The notes under the pieces were generated by a model. It was not told the DNA's origin. It saw only the letters and a program-made list of their open reading frames with translations, and did no database searches. From NCBI GenBank assembly GCA_036676295.1, contig JAKFDE010000027.1:338955-402954 (forward strand): a stretch of 64,000 nt of DNA, in the 5' to 3' direction. Position numbers and translations under genes: made by a program. The stretch comes from UBA4416 sp036676295 (GTDB lineage Bacteria > Bacteroidota > Bacteroidia > B-17B0 > Aurantibacillaceae). Below are positions 26,711 through 34,610 of this stretch, piece by piece (position 1 is the first letter of the stretch; the number at the start of each line of letters is the position of its first letter).

Positions 26711-26910
26711 ATAGAACGCTGATAACGCGGATTATTATAATTTTTAAGATTTCATCTTAGGATCATAAGCTCTCAAAATATTCTTCACAAAACATAATTA
26801 TCGTCATCAAAATTGATTTGAGAGAATTTCATTGAATTTACAAAAAAAGGGCTCTGGGATTTTTCTAATCATAAGAGATCATAGAAAACCTGCGTCATCT
26901 GCGTTCTATT
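26711..26910. repeat. 200-bp intergenic element bounded by inverted GAACGC-type repeats
   Basis: AGAACGCTGATAACGCGGA (26713-26731) and the imperfect reverse complement of it (CCTGCGTCATCTGCGTTCT, 26889-26907) face each other and frame the whole aroE-phosphatase intergenic region. Similar GAACGCNGATNACGC motifs are known to me as frequent intergenic repeats in Bacteroidota. No coding frame inside. Confidence 0.5.
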
Positions 26911-26917
26911 CTTAAAT

Positions 26918-28147
26918 CTACTTAAACTTACAAGTCATCAACGCAATGTCGTCTACAAAAGGCATTTCGCCTTTAAACTCATCGGCATAATACATCATAG
27001 CTTTATTGATCATATCGCAGGATGCTTTCTTATTATTTACCAAAATATTAATCAGTTCGTCTACCGATACATTTTCATCAATACTATTCAATATATCAGT
27101 TAAACCATCCGTGTATGCAAAGAGTACGGCATTTTTAGAAAGCAATACAGACTCTTTTTCAATAAAATTTAAAGGATTCGTAATTCCTAATAAAGTACAG
27201 CCTTTATCCAACAACACAATTTTATCGTTATTGTATAGAATTGGCGCATTATGCCCCGCATTGATGTAATTTAATTTCCTGGTACGAATATTATATTTGG
27301 CAATGAACATCGAAATAAATTTCTCAGTCTTGGCATTATCAAAGATCAGTTGATTTAGATCAATGATGATCTCCGTTAAATTTTGAGTATATTTTAACAA
27401 TACACGTAATGCCGCTTGCAAATTACTCATTACCAAAGCGGCAGCTACTCCTTTACCCGAAACATCAGCTAAACAAAACACACATTCGTTTTCGTTGATC
27501 CAGATCACATCGTAATAATCGCCACCAACTTGCTGATGCGGAAAGTACATCACATCCATTTCCAATTCATCAATATTTGGTAAAGATGATGGGAATAAAA
27601 GATTTTGCATACCCTTAGCTAATTCCAACTCCTTTTGTATGGCCGCTTTTTGAATGGCTTGCTTGTAGAGTTTTTTATTTTCTACAGCCACGATCATTAC
27701 ATTAGTGAGTGTTTGAATAAAAGGTAAATGCTTGATGGCCGAACTCATCTCCAATTTTTTTTCATCCAGATCACCTAATAACACAAATGCCAAAGGTGTT
27801 TGTTTATGATAAACCGGAATCACAATTTCAAAACGCTTACTGAGGTTTCCGTTAGTGTATGAAATCGTTTCAATTTCTTTAATAGTTAATAGTTCTTCTT
27901 CAAACACTAAATGATTGTATTCGCTATCAACGCCGTATTTTAAAATACAGGTCCATTCGGTATCATAACTAAACAACACCAGTTTCCCTACATTCAATCG
28001 GTTTTCAAGGATCTCCTGATAAATGTCCAGCAACTGAGGGGTAGAAAGATTATTGTTAATGGCCTTTGTCATTTCTAACAAAGCACTCAGCTTAACATCT
28101 TTTACCGCGCTAGCCTTAGATTTAATATTTTCTTTTTGTTCCGACAA
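26918..28147 (-). CDS. GAF/SpoIIE-type serine phosphatase (RsbU-like, PP2C family)
   Basis: The N-terminal half (about 15-165) is a GAF-like sensor region that begins KLSALLEMTKAINNNLST. A coiled linker ELELAKGMQNLLFPSSLP follows. The C-terminal PP2C/SpoIIE domain (about 190-409) has the metal-binding acids in VGGDYYDVIWI, CLADVSGKGVAAAL, NAGHNAPIL, AYTDGLTD and VDDIALM. Such proteins dephosphorylate anti-sigma-antagonist or STAS proteins in partner-switching circuits. No RsbV/RsbW pair is adjacent; the STAS-like protein at 9895 is the only candidate in the window and lies far away. Cytoplasmic. Confidence 0.9.
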   Translation of the reverse strand: MSEQKENIKSKASAVKDVKLSALLEMTKAINNNLSTPQLLDIYQEILENRLNVGKLVLFSYDTEWTCILKYGVDSEYNHLVFEEELLTIKEIETISYTNGNLSKRFEIVIPVYHKQTPLAFVLLGDLDEKKLEMSSAIKHLPFIQTLTNVMIVAVENKKLYKQAIQKAAIQKELELAKGMQNLLFPSSLPNIDELEMDVMYFPHQQVGGDYYDVIWINENECVFCLADVSGKGVAAALVMSNLQAALRVLLKYTQNLTEIIIDLNQLIFDNAKTEKFISMFIAKYNIRTRKLNYINAGHNAPILYNNDKIVLLDKGCTLLGITNPLNFIEKESVLLSKNAVLFAYTDGLTDILNSIDENVSVDELINILVNNKKASCDMINKAMMYYADEFKGEMPFVDDIALMTCKFK

Positions 28148-28180
28148 ATCTTACTATAAAGTTAATCAATTATTTGAATA

Positions 28181-29113
28181 TTATTTTTCGTAAAGTTTGT
28201 GTATCAATGAAGGCAATTGCTTAACAGCAAACACTTCTTTCATTTTTGCACGCGCTTCATTAGCAGGTGTTCCAAAATATACTTTACCTGCCGGAATGTT
28301 CTCTCCCACTCCACTTTGCGCTTGTATCACTGCACCATCTCCAATAGTGATATCACTTGCTATTCCTACCTGTCCCCACATCGTTACATTATTTCCAATA
28401 GTACTACATCCGGCAATGGCCACATTAGCTGCAAATAAGCACATCTCACCAATAACAACATCATGTGCAATGTGTACTAAGTTATCAATGATCGTTCCTT
28501 TGCCAATAATGGTATCAGATGTGACTCCTTTATCAAAAGTACAATTAGCGCCAATGCTAACATTATCTTTAATAATGACCCGGCCACAAGATTGCAATTG
28601 TTCAAAATGGGTTTTTCTGTTTTTAAAATAAAACCCATCTGATCCTATAACGGTTCCGGCATGAATAGTCACATTGTTTCCTATCTCGCAATTATCATAT
28701 ATGATCACATTAGGATGTAAAATACAATCATCTCCTACTATTACATTATTTCCAATAAAACAACCGGGCATAATGATCACATTTTTTCCAATTTTAGCCG
28801 TAGCACTGATTGGTTGATTTGAGTATTGCTTTGGTTGAAAATGCTGTGTTAATTGATTAAAAGCGGTAAAAGGTTCAGGATGAATGATCAACCCTTTTCC
28901 TTTTGGGCATTCAACTTTTTTATTAATAATAATTGTAGATGCCGCAGATTGTAATGCCTTATCGTAATATTTTGGATGATCTACAAAAACAACATCCCCA
29001 CTCACCACACGGTGAATTTCATTGAAACCGGTTATCAGGTGATCTTCATCTCCAATAAACTCAGCTTTAATGATAGCTGCAATGTCTTTTATTTTAGTGG
29101 GAGTAATTTGCAT
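28181..29113 (-). CDS. LpxD-like UDP-3-O-acyl-glucosamine N-acyltransferase
   Basis: Left-handed beta-helix acyltransferase of lipid A synthesis. Seen: an N-terminal uridine-binding-type domain (about 1-95; ending HPEPFTAFNQL), then hexapeptide repeats (IGNNVIVGDDCILHPNVIIY, IGNNVTIHAGTVIG), and the catalytic-His loop DNLVHIAHDVVIGE, followed by a helical C-terminus. The frame extends to a TTG at 29122, but the ATG at 29113 (MQITPTKIKDIA) is the better start. Bacteroidota often carry a second lpxD-like gene outside the lpx cluster, and this isolated copy may be that paralogue, so I leave the symbol open. Confidence 0.88.
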   Translation of the reverse strand: MQITPTKIKDIAAIIKAEFIGDEDHLITGFNEIHRVVSGDVVFVDHPKYYDKALQSAASTIIINKKVECPKGKGLIIHPEPFTAFNQLTQHFQPKQYSNQPISATAKIGKNVIIMPGCFIGNNVIVGDDCILHPNVIIYDNCEIGNNVTIHAGTVIGSDGFYFKNRKTHFEQLQSCGRVIIKDNVSIGANCTFDKGVTSDTIIGKGTIIDNLVHIAHDVVIGEMCLFAANVAIAGCSTIGNNVTMWGQVGIASDITIGDGAVIQAQSGVGENIPAGKVYFGTPANEARAKMKEVFAVKQLPSLIHKLYEK

Positions 29114-29156
29114 AGAGAACAAAGATACTTGTTAGAAAAACAAAAGCCGAAAAAAA

Positions 29157-30128
29157 TTAATTCACTCTCAGTTTTTGGCCAACTTTTAAATAATAACGTT
29201 TATCTGTACCGTTTAGTATGCATAATTCTTTCATGGTTAAACCATAACGTTTGGCTACTTCATACCATGAATCGCCACGCTCGATCGTATGCAAAGTGGC
29301 ATTACTTGGATAAGCACAAATACCATAACGCGATTTTTTGATAACAATAGAATCATTGTACGTTTTATTATCAGTAAAAGAAATTAAAGATGCAGGATTT
29401 AATGCTTGTCCTTTAAAACGTACTTCAAAATGCAAATGTGGCCCGCTGCTTCTGCCTGTGTTTCCTCCTAGACCAATTAATTGCCCGGCAGTTACAACTT
29501 GTCCTGGCTTTACTTTTATCTTGGATAAATGAGCATAAACAGTTTCCAAACCATTGTAGTGACGGATAATAACCACATTACCAAAAGCTCCTTTGAGTTG
29601 TGCAATACGCACCATGCCATCAAACGCTGACACCACAGCATCCCCTTTATTCAAATTAATATCAATGCCTTTATGCATACGTCCATCTCTCCAACCAAAT
29701 TTAGAGTTAACGGGGCCAACTTTAGGATGATGATATCCTCCAAGAGAATCACTTTCTATTTTAATGATCTGTGTTTCAGGGAAATTGATCTCAGGCGTTA
29801 TTTGAAACACGGTACTTTCATCAAAATCATCATAAAAACTAGTGGCCGGAAGCTTACCGTATTTTACCATAGCTAAGTTTGCCTCGTTAGATACAATAAT
29901 GCTGTTATAATAGCTGATCAATTCAATATCATGTTCATCAATACTTTCCAGATCAAGTAAGGAGTCTACCATATTTACCAACATTAGTTTAGTCATGGAA
30001 ACAGGCGCAGAAGCAACCGTTGAAGGTAATATCCTCAATCTGGTTGTGTCTCTCTTAGGCTCTTCGCCGGCAAAACTAACCGATGGTAAAGTCAAGACAA
30101 TCAATAATATATGTAAGGTAAACTTCAA
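29157..30128 (-). CDS. M23 peptidase with C-terminal LysM domain
   Basis: Periplasmic murein hydrolase or its regulator. Signal peptide (residues 1-20, cut after SFA). The LytM/M23 domain (about 135-250) has all zinc ligands and catalytic His: H152 and D156 (HKGID), H200, and H231-L-H233. A LysM domain (about 280-323; HTIERGDSWYEVAKRYGLTMKELCILN) should bind peptidoglycan. Because the site is complete it is likely an active endopeptidase rather than an EnvC-like activator. It lies 43 bp upstream of the lpxD-like gene on the same strand, in an envelope setting. Confidence 0.92.
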   Translation of the reverse strand: MKFTLHILLIVLTLPSVSFAGEEPKRDTTRLRILPSTVASAPVSMTKLMLVNMVDSLLDLESIDEHDIELISYYNSIIVSNEANLAMVKYGKLPATSFYDDFDESTVFQITPEINFPETQIIKIESDSLGGYHHPKVGPVNSKFGWRDGRMHKGIDINLNKGDAVVSAFDGMVRIAQLKGAFGNVVIIRHYNGLETVYAHLSKIKVKPGQVVTAGQLIGLGGNTGRSSGPHLHFEVRFKGQALNPASLISFTDNKTYNDSIVIKKSRYGICAYPSNATLHTIERGDSWYEVAKRYGLTMKELCILNGTDKRYYLKVGQKLRVN

Positions 30129-30241
30129 ATTGTTAATAAGTATTACGAAAATAGTAAAATTATATTCAAAATGAAGTTTTCCAAGAAAAAATCAAAATTT
30201 AATTCAATTCCTTAAAACCACTAAAATAATCGACTAAAGAG

Positions 30242-30272
30242 TTTGTATTGATAAAAATTATGTGCTAATTTG
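30242..30272 (+). promoter_or_regulatory. Putative promoter of ilvE
   Basis: TTTG (30242-30245), a 20-base spacer, and TAATTTG (30266-30272), the -7 consensus minus one spacer base. It ends 19 bases before the ATG. Confidence 0.45.
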
Positions 30273-30291
30273 TTTAATATAACTAATTAAA

Positions 30292-31359
30292 ATGATTGCA
30301 AACGCTGATATTAAAATCGAAAAAACTGCACAAAGTAGAATCAACGAACAAGATGTAAATAATGTTCCTTTCGGAAAATGTTTTTCGGATCACATGTTTA
30401 TTGCGGAGTACGCCGATGGCAAATGGACTAAATCATACATTCAACCATACAAGGACATGCCTTTGAGTTATGCGATGTCAGCATTGCATTATGGTCAGGC
30501 TATTTTTGAAGGAATGAAAGCCTATAAAAATGAAGCCGGAGAAGTAAACATTTTCAGACCTTTAGATAATTTTAACCGTTTAAATAAATCTGCTATCCGT
30601 ATGGCTATGCCTGAAGTACCTGAAGAGGTTTTCATGGGTGGCTTAATTGAATTATTAAAATTAGATTCGGCCTGGGTGCCAACTTCTGAAACTGGTTCTT
30701 TATACATTCGTCCGTTTTTAATTGCTACGGATGAAGCAATTGGCGTGAAAGCCAGCGACACTTACAAATTTGTGATCATTACCTGCCCTGCGGGAAAATA
30801 TTATACTGAACCAATTAAAGTATTAATTGAAACAAATTACATCCGTGCGGTGCAAGGTGGTGTAGGTTTTGTAAAAGCGGCCGGTAACTATGGCCGTAGC
30901 TTATACCCAACTAAATTAGCACAACAAAAAGGTTACCAGCAAGTCATCTGGACTGATGGAGCGACTCATTCTTTTTTAGAAGAATCAGGAACGATGAATT
31001 TAATGTTTGTGATTGACAACACGGTTGTGACTCCGGCTTTAAGTGATACCATTTTAGATGGCATTACCCGCCGAAGCGTTTTAGCTTTAGCACGCGATTG
31101 GGGAATGAAAGTAGAAGAACGCAAGATCTCTATTCAGGAAATTGTAGATGGCTACAAAGCAGGTAAAATTGAAGAAGCCTTTGGTGTTGGTACTGCTGCA
31201 ACGATTGCTCCTATTAAAGGGATTGGTTATAAAGAAGACTATATGGAATTACCGCCTGTAGAGTCTCGCAAGTTCTCAAACAAAGTTGATGAAACGTTAA
31301 GAAATATCCGTAAAGGAAAAGCTGAAGATAAGTTTAACTGGATGTTTAAAGTAAACTAA
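30292..31359 (+). CDS. ilvE: Branched-chain amino acid aminotransferase
   Basis: PLP enzyme of fold type IV that transaminates Leu, Ile and Val with 2-oxoglutarate. Seen: the opening PFGKCFSDHMFIAEY, YGQAIFEGMKAYK, FRPLDNFNRLNKSA, IRPFLIATDEAIGV, the PLP lysine in GFVKAAGNYGRSL (K195), and EESGTMNLMFV. The 355-aa length places it in the larger BCAT subfamily (eukaryote and Bacteroidota type) rather than the shorter E. coli type. It is monocistronic, with a promoter-like element upstream and a strong terminator after it. Cytoplasmic. Confidence 0.95.
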   Translation: MIANADIKIEKTAQSRINEQDVNNVPFGKCFSDHMFIAEYADGKWTKSYIQPYKDMPLSYAMSALHYGQAIFEGMKAYKNEAGEVNIFRPLDNFNRLNKSAIRMAMPEVPEEVFMGGLIELLKLDSAWVPTSETGSLYIRPFLIATDEAIGVKASDTYKFVIITCPAGKYYTEPIKVLIETNYIRAVQGGVGFVKAAGNYGRSLYPTKLAQQKGYQQVIWTDGATHSFLEESGTMNLMFVIDNTVVTPALSDTILDGITRRSVLALARDWGMKVEERKISIQEIVDGYKAGKIEEAFGVGTAATIAPIKGIGYKEDYMELPPVESRKFSNKVDETLRNIRKGKAEDKFNWMFKVN

Positions 31360-31376
31360 TCAAACTCATATATTTT

Positions 31377-31414
31377 AAAAGCCTTATCTGCTAATGTAGA
31401 TAAGGCTTTTTTAT
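31377..31414 (+). terminator. Rho-independent terminator after ilvE
   Basis: Perfect 13-bp stem AAAAGCCTTATCT (31377-31389) / AGATAAGGCTTTT (31398-31410) followed by T-rich sequence. Confidence 0.9.
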
Positions 31415-31439
31415 TATCAGTGGGATTTGTCAGTTCTAG

Positions 31440-31745
31440 CCTGTCGAGAACAAATTAGTCATTAGCATCATTTCTTTCACTTTCTTTTGCTTGAACAGGG
31501 CAATTGTGTTGTACACAATTGAGCCAGCATATGACAGGAAACAAAATTCAATCCGCTAGTCGGCAAAAAATTGGCTGGCACACTTTCTGGCTCATCACTA
31601 AAAAAGTCCACTGGACTTTTTCTTAACGTTCTGCCCCACACTCTTTCGCCAAAACCAGCCGCACTATTACCAATGTGTGCTAGGCTTAATTTAACATCAT
31701 TCGTTCGATTCCTTAAATAGGGAACAAGAACCCTCATTTTATGAG
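31440..31745. repeat. Hairpin-rich intergenic element carrying a spurious 86-codon frame
   Basis: About 300 bases between ilvE and metK with several short palindromes: CAATTGTG/CACAATTG (31500-31520), a repeated GGCTGGCA/CTGGCTC pattern, and AAAAAGTCC-ACT-GGACTTTTT (about 31605-31626). A minus-strand frame (31477-31737) reads through these arms, has atypical composition and no recognisable domain, so I treat it as an artefact of a non-coding repeat. The structure and higher GC than the flanks suggest a dispersed element. Confidence 0.45.
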
Positions 31746-31801
31746 TTCCACTCCTATTTAAGATTGTTCAAAAGATTTTTTTTATTCCCAATCCAAAACT
31801 T

Positions 31802-31809
31802 TAAATTTG
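31802..31809 (+). promoter_or_regulatory. -7-like element upstream of metK
   Basis: TAAATTTG, a full match to TAnnTTTG, 63 bases before the metK ATG. No convincing -33 element at the normal spacing. Confidence 0.35.
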
Positions 31810-31872
31810 CTACTCTTATAAAAAAAATAAGATTCAAATAACAAACAACTAAACAAACCAATAAATTAAAAC

Positions 31873-33126
31873 ATGGGATATCTTTTCACCTCAGAATCAG
31901 TATCAGAAGGCCACCCGGACAAAGTTGCCGATCAAATTTCAGATGCATTAATCGATAACTTTTTAGCATTCGATCCTCAATCAAAAGTAGCTTGCGAAAC
32001 GTTGGTAACAACAGGGCAAGTAGTATTAGCAGGTGAAGTAAAATCTAGCGCTTATTTGGATGTACAGGAAATTGCTCGTGAAGTGATTCGTAAAATCGGT
32101 TACACTAAATCTGAATACATGTTCGAGGCTAACTCTTGTGGTATCCTTTCTGCTATTCACGAGCAGTCTGCTGATATTAACCAAGGTGTTGATCGTAAGA
32201 AAAAAGAAGAGCAAGGTGCAGGTGACCAAGGGATGATGTTTGGTTATGCAACTAACGAAACTGCTAACTACATGCCTTTAGCATTAGACTTAGCTCATGG
32301 TGTGTTATTAGAGCTTGCTGCTTTACGTCGCGAGAACAAACAAATTAAATATTTACGTCCTGATGCTAAATCTCAAGTAACATTAGAGTACGATGATAAT
32401 AACAAACCGGTACGTATTGATGCGATTGTTGTTTCTACACAGCATGATGATTTTGATACAGAACCAAAAATGTTAGCGAAAATTAAAAAAGACATCGTTG
32501 AGATCTTAATTCCACGCGTTAAAAAGAACTACCCAAAATACGCGCATTTATTCAACAACAAAATTGCTTACCATATTAACCCAACCGGTAAATTCGTAAT
32601 TGGTGGGCCACATGGTGATACAGGTTTAACCGGTCGTAAGATCATCGTAGATACTTACGGTGGAAAAGGTGCTCACGGTGGTGGTGCTTTCTCTGGTAAA
32701 GATCCTAGTAAAGTTGACCGTTCGGCTGCTTATGCTACTCGTCACATTGCTAAAAACTTAGTAGCAGCAGGTGTTTGCGAAGAAGTATTAGTACAAGTAT
32801 CTTATGCAATTGGTGTTGCTCAACCAATGGGTATTTATGTAAATACACACGGTACTGCTAAAGTAAAAATGACTGATGGTCAGATTGCTAAGATCGTTGA
32901 AAAAGTATTTGACATGCGTCCTTACTTTATTGAGCAACGTTTAAAATTACGTACACCAATGTATAGCGAAACTGCTGCATACGGACACATGGGACGTAAG
33001 AATGAAACAGTTACTAAAACTTTCAAATCTCCGGGCGGAAAATCAAAAACTATGAAAGTAGAATTGTTTACCTGGGAAAAATTAGATTACGTAGCTAAAG
33101 TAAAAGCAGCGTTTAAATTGAAATAA
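31873..33126 (+). CDS. metK: S-adenosylmethionine synthase
   Basis: Forms S-adenosylmethionine from methionine and ATP. Seen: LFTSESVSEGHPDKVADQ with the ATP-site His, EVKSSAYLD, the flexible-loop region GAGDQGMMFGYAT, the P-loop-like GGPHGDTGLTGRKIIVDTYGG and GGGAFSGKDPSKVDRSAAY. The 417-aa length is normal. Codon use is visibly stronger (many GTT, GCT, CGT) than in neighbours, as in highly expressed genes. No known SAM riboswitch was recognised in the 130-base leader. Monocistronic, ending at a strong terminator. Confidence 0.97.
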   Translation: MGYLFTSESVSEGHPDKVADQISDALIDNFLAFDPQSKVACETLVTTGQVVLAGEVKSSAYLDVQEIAREVIRKIGYTKSEYMFEANSCGILSAIHEQSADINQGVDRKKKEEQGAGDQGMMFGYATNETANYMPLALDLAHGVLLELAALRRENKQIKYLRPDAKSQVTLEYDDNNKPVRIDAIVVSTQHDDFDTEPKMLAKIKKDIVEILIPRVKKNYPKYAHLFNNKIAYHINPTGKFVIGGPHGDTGLTGRKIIVDTYGGKGAHGGGAFSGKDPSKVDRSAAYATRHIAKNLVAAGVCEEVLVQVSYAIGVAQPMGIYVNTHGTAKVKMTDGQIAKIVEKVFDMRPYFIEQRLKLRTPMYSETAAYGHMGRKNETVTKTFKSPGGKSKTMKVELFTWEKLDYVAKVKAAFKLK

Positions 33127-33147
33127 TAGTACCTTTTATATAATTAG

Positions 33148-33186
33148 AAGCCCCATCTGTTAACTAACGGATGGGGCTTTTTTTAT
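33148..33186 (+). terminator. Rho-independent terminator after metK
   Basis: Stem AAGCCCCATCTGTTA (33148-33162) with TAACGGATGGGGCTT (33165-33179), 15 pairs with one G-T, followed by a T run. Confidence 0.92.
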
Positions 33187-33278
33187 GGTAAATGTTTATA
33201 TTTAGATAATTACATTTAGAACTATACTAAACAAGTAGTTAGCTGCAAACGTAAGACAAGACCAAAAATATATACACA

Positions 33279-34487
33279 TTGAATAAAATAGAGCAAGATA
33301 TTAGCAAACTTTTGTCAAGTTTCAGAAATAACTCTGAAATAAAAGAATGTTTTTACCATAAGAAAGACGAATGTAAAGGCGCAATTAAAAACGCCCATAG
33401 TATTTCGAGAGGAAATAGGTTGGAATTAATCAAAGGATTAGTCAATAATAATGACATAGTATATTCATTGTCTGAAATTAAAATAGAAAACAGTAAGGCT
33501 AAACAAGGAATAAAACAAATTGGTTGGGGAAAAGCTGCTTCAACATTTTATGGATTTTGCGACTGGCATGACACTGAATTATTTAAGCCAATTGAGAATA
33601 ATAATGACTTTGATAATTCCCCTGAACACTGCTTTTTACATTCCTATCGTTCTTTCGCATATTCATATCACCAAATAAAAAAAACATATAAGTTAGGAGA
33701 GAATGCAATTAGCGACATATCAAAACAAGTAGAGGAATTACAATTAAATGTTATATCTGATAAATTAAATGATATAAGCTTAAAGATGAATAATTCAGAA
33801 CCCTTTAAAGAAATTATATCTGAATTAGGGAAAATCATACCAGATTTAACTCATCAACTTAAGTCAGAACTTTCTGACTCAAAAGAAAAACTTTCATACT
33901 CTCAAAAAGAACTTGACTCAAAACATTTACATTCGAATCTTCATTGGATGTCTAAATACAAAGAGAAACTTGACTATGCTATTGAAAAAAAATCATACGA
34001 AAAATTAAAATATTATTGCAAAACAAAGAACGGATTATTTCCATTTACTTGTGCATTTGCTTTTTCTCCTGACTTTATTTATTCAGAAATGGAGAACCAC
34101 ATAATCTCATCTTCAAATCAGAAAGAACTAATAAATGCATGTTTAATGCTAACTATTTTGCCTGACAAATCAAATAAAACCATAATCTTATTCTCTTGTT
34201 TTGAAGGAGATAAACAATCAGAGTATTTTCTTAATAAATTATTTTCATTGCAAAATGAAATTGAATTTGAAAAAGCAGTTACATCAATAATTATCAATAA
34301 AGCTTCTAATGTATACTTGAATCCTACTATGTGGGATAAATTGGGAGTACAACAACAGATTTTAGAAGATGAAATAAATTCCGAAAGACCATTTGACGAA
34401 CTACCTAAAAAACCATTTATGAGCAAGGTTAATTTTTTCAGTGGGGAATTTTCAGCAGATAATTTAGGCATATCAATTAATGACTAA
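33279..34487 (+). CDS. Orphan protein with Cys/His-rich, nuclease-like N-terminus, 402 aa
   Basis: Not confidently assigned. The first about 130 residues carry C24-x2-H27-x4-C32, AHSISRGNRLELI (H40), and GFCDWHDTELFKPIE (C94, H97, D98). This order of Cys and His around an AHS and a CxxHD motif resembles zinc-bound HNH-like modules in uncharacterised, possibly defence-related proteins. A long helical, coiled-coil-like middle (about 140-225, including KSELSDSKEKLSYSQKELDS) and a helical C-terminus follow. The start is a TTG at 33279; no ATG is available upstream in frame. The gene stands alone between metK and recJ, is very AT-rich and is the clearest accessory gene of this region. Confidence 0.6.
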   Translation: MNKIEQDISKLLSSFRNNSEIKECFYHKKDECKGAIKNAHSISRGNRLELIKGLVNNNDIVYSLSEIKIENSKAKQGIKQIGWGKAASTFYGFCDWHDTELFKPIENNNDFDNSPEHCFLHSYRSFAYSYHQIKKTYKLGENAISDISKQVEELQLNVISDKLNDISLKMNNSEPFKEIISELGKIIPDLTHQLKSELSDSKEKLSYSQKELDSKHLHSNLHWMSKYKEKLDYAIEKKSYEKLKYYCKTKNGLFPFTCAFAFSPDFIYSEMENHIISSSNQKELINACLMLTILPDKSNKTIILFSCFEGDKQSEYFLNKLFSLQNEIEFEKAVTSIIINKASNVYLNPTMWDKLGVQQQILEDEINSERPFDELPKKPFMSKVNFFSGEFSADNLGISIND

Positions 34488-34577
34488 GCAATAATTTCCC
34501 CATTGTCACATACATATTGTCCATGACCAACTTATCTGAATAACACCTAGGCTTTTAAAAACATGACAGGTTTTACA

Positions 34578-34610
34578 TAACGGAGGTTTCGAGAACCTCA
34601 ACCACCGTTA
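34578..34610. repeat. Short hairpin repeat, copy A (also overlaps the recJ stop)
   Basis: Core GGTTTCGAGAACCTCAACC (34585-34603) inside outer arms TAACGG/CCGTTA. It shares a 19-base core with copies at 48775-48793 and 52154-52172. The recJ stop codon lies in its right arm, and it may serve as the recJ terminator. Confidence 0.6.

Noticed and set aside
28197..28631. 144-codon plus-strand frame opposite the lpxD-like gene
   Set aside because: Shadow of the hexapeptide-repeat gene on the other strand, with Pro/Thr/Ile-rich antisense composition.
31477..31737. 86-codon minus-strand frame between ilvE and metK
   Set aside because: It reads through several palindromes, has odd composition, no domain and no promoter; treated as part of a non-coding repeat.
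31745..31872. Possible SAM riboswitch in the metK leader
   Set aside because: No conserved SAM-I, SAM-II or SAM-III core sequence or pseudoknot could be recognised in the leader.
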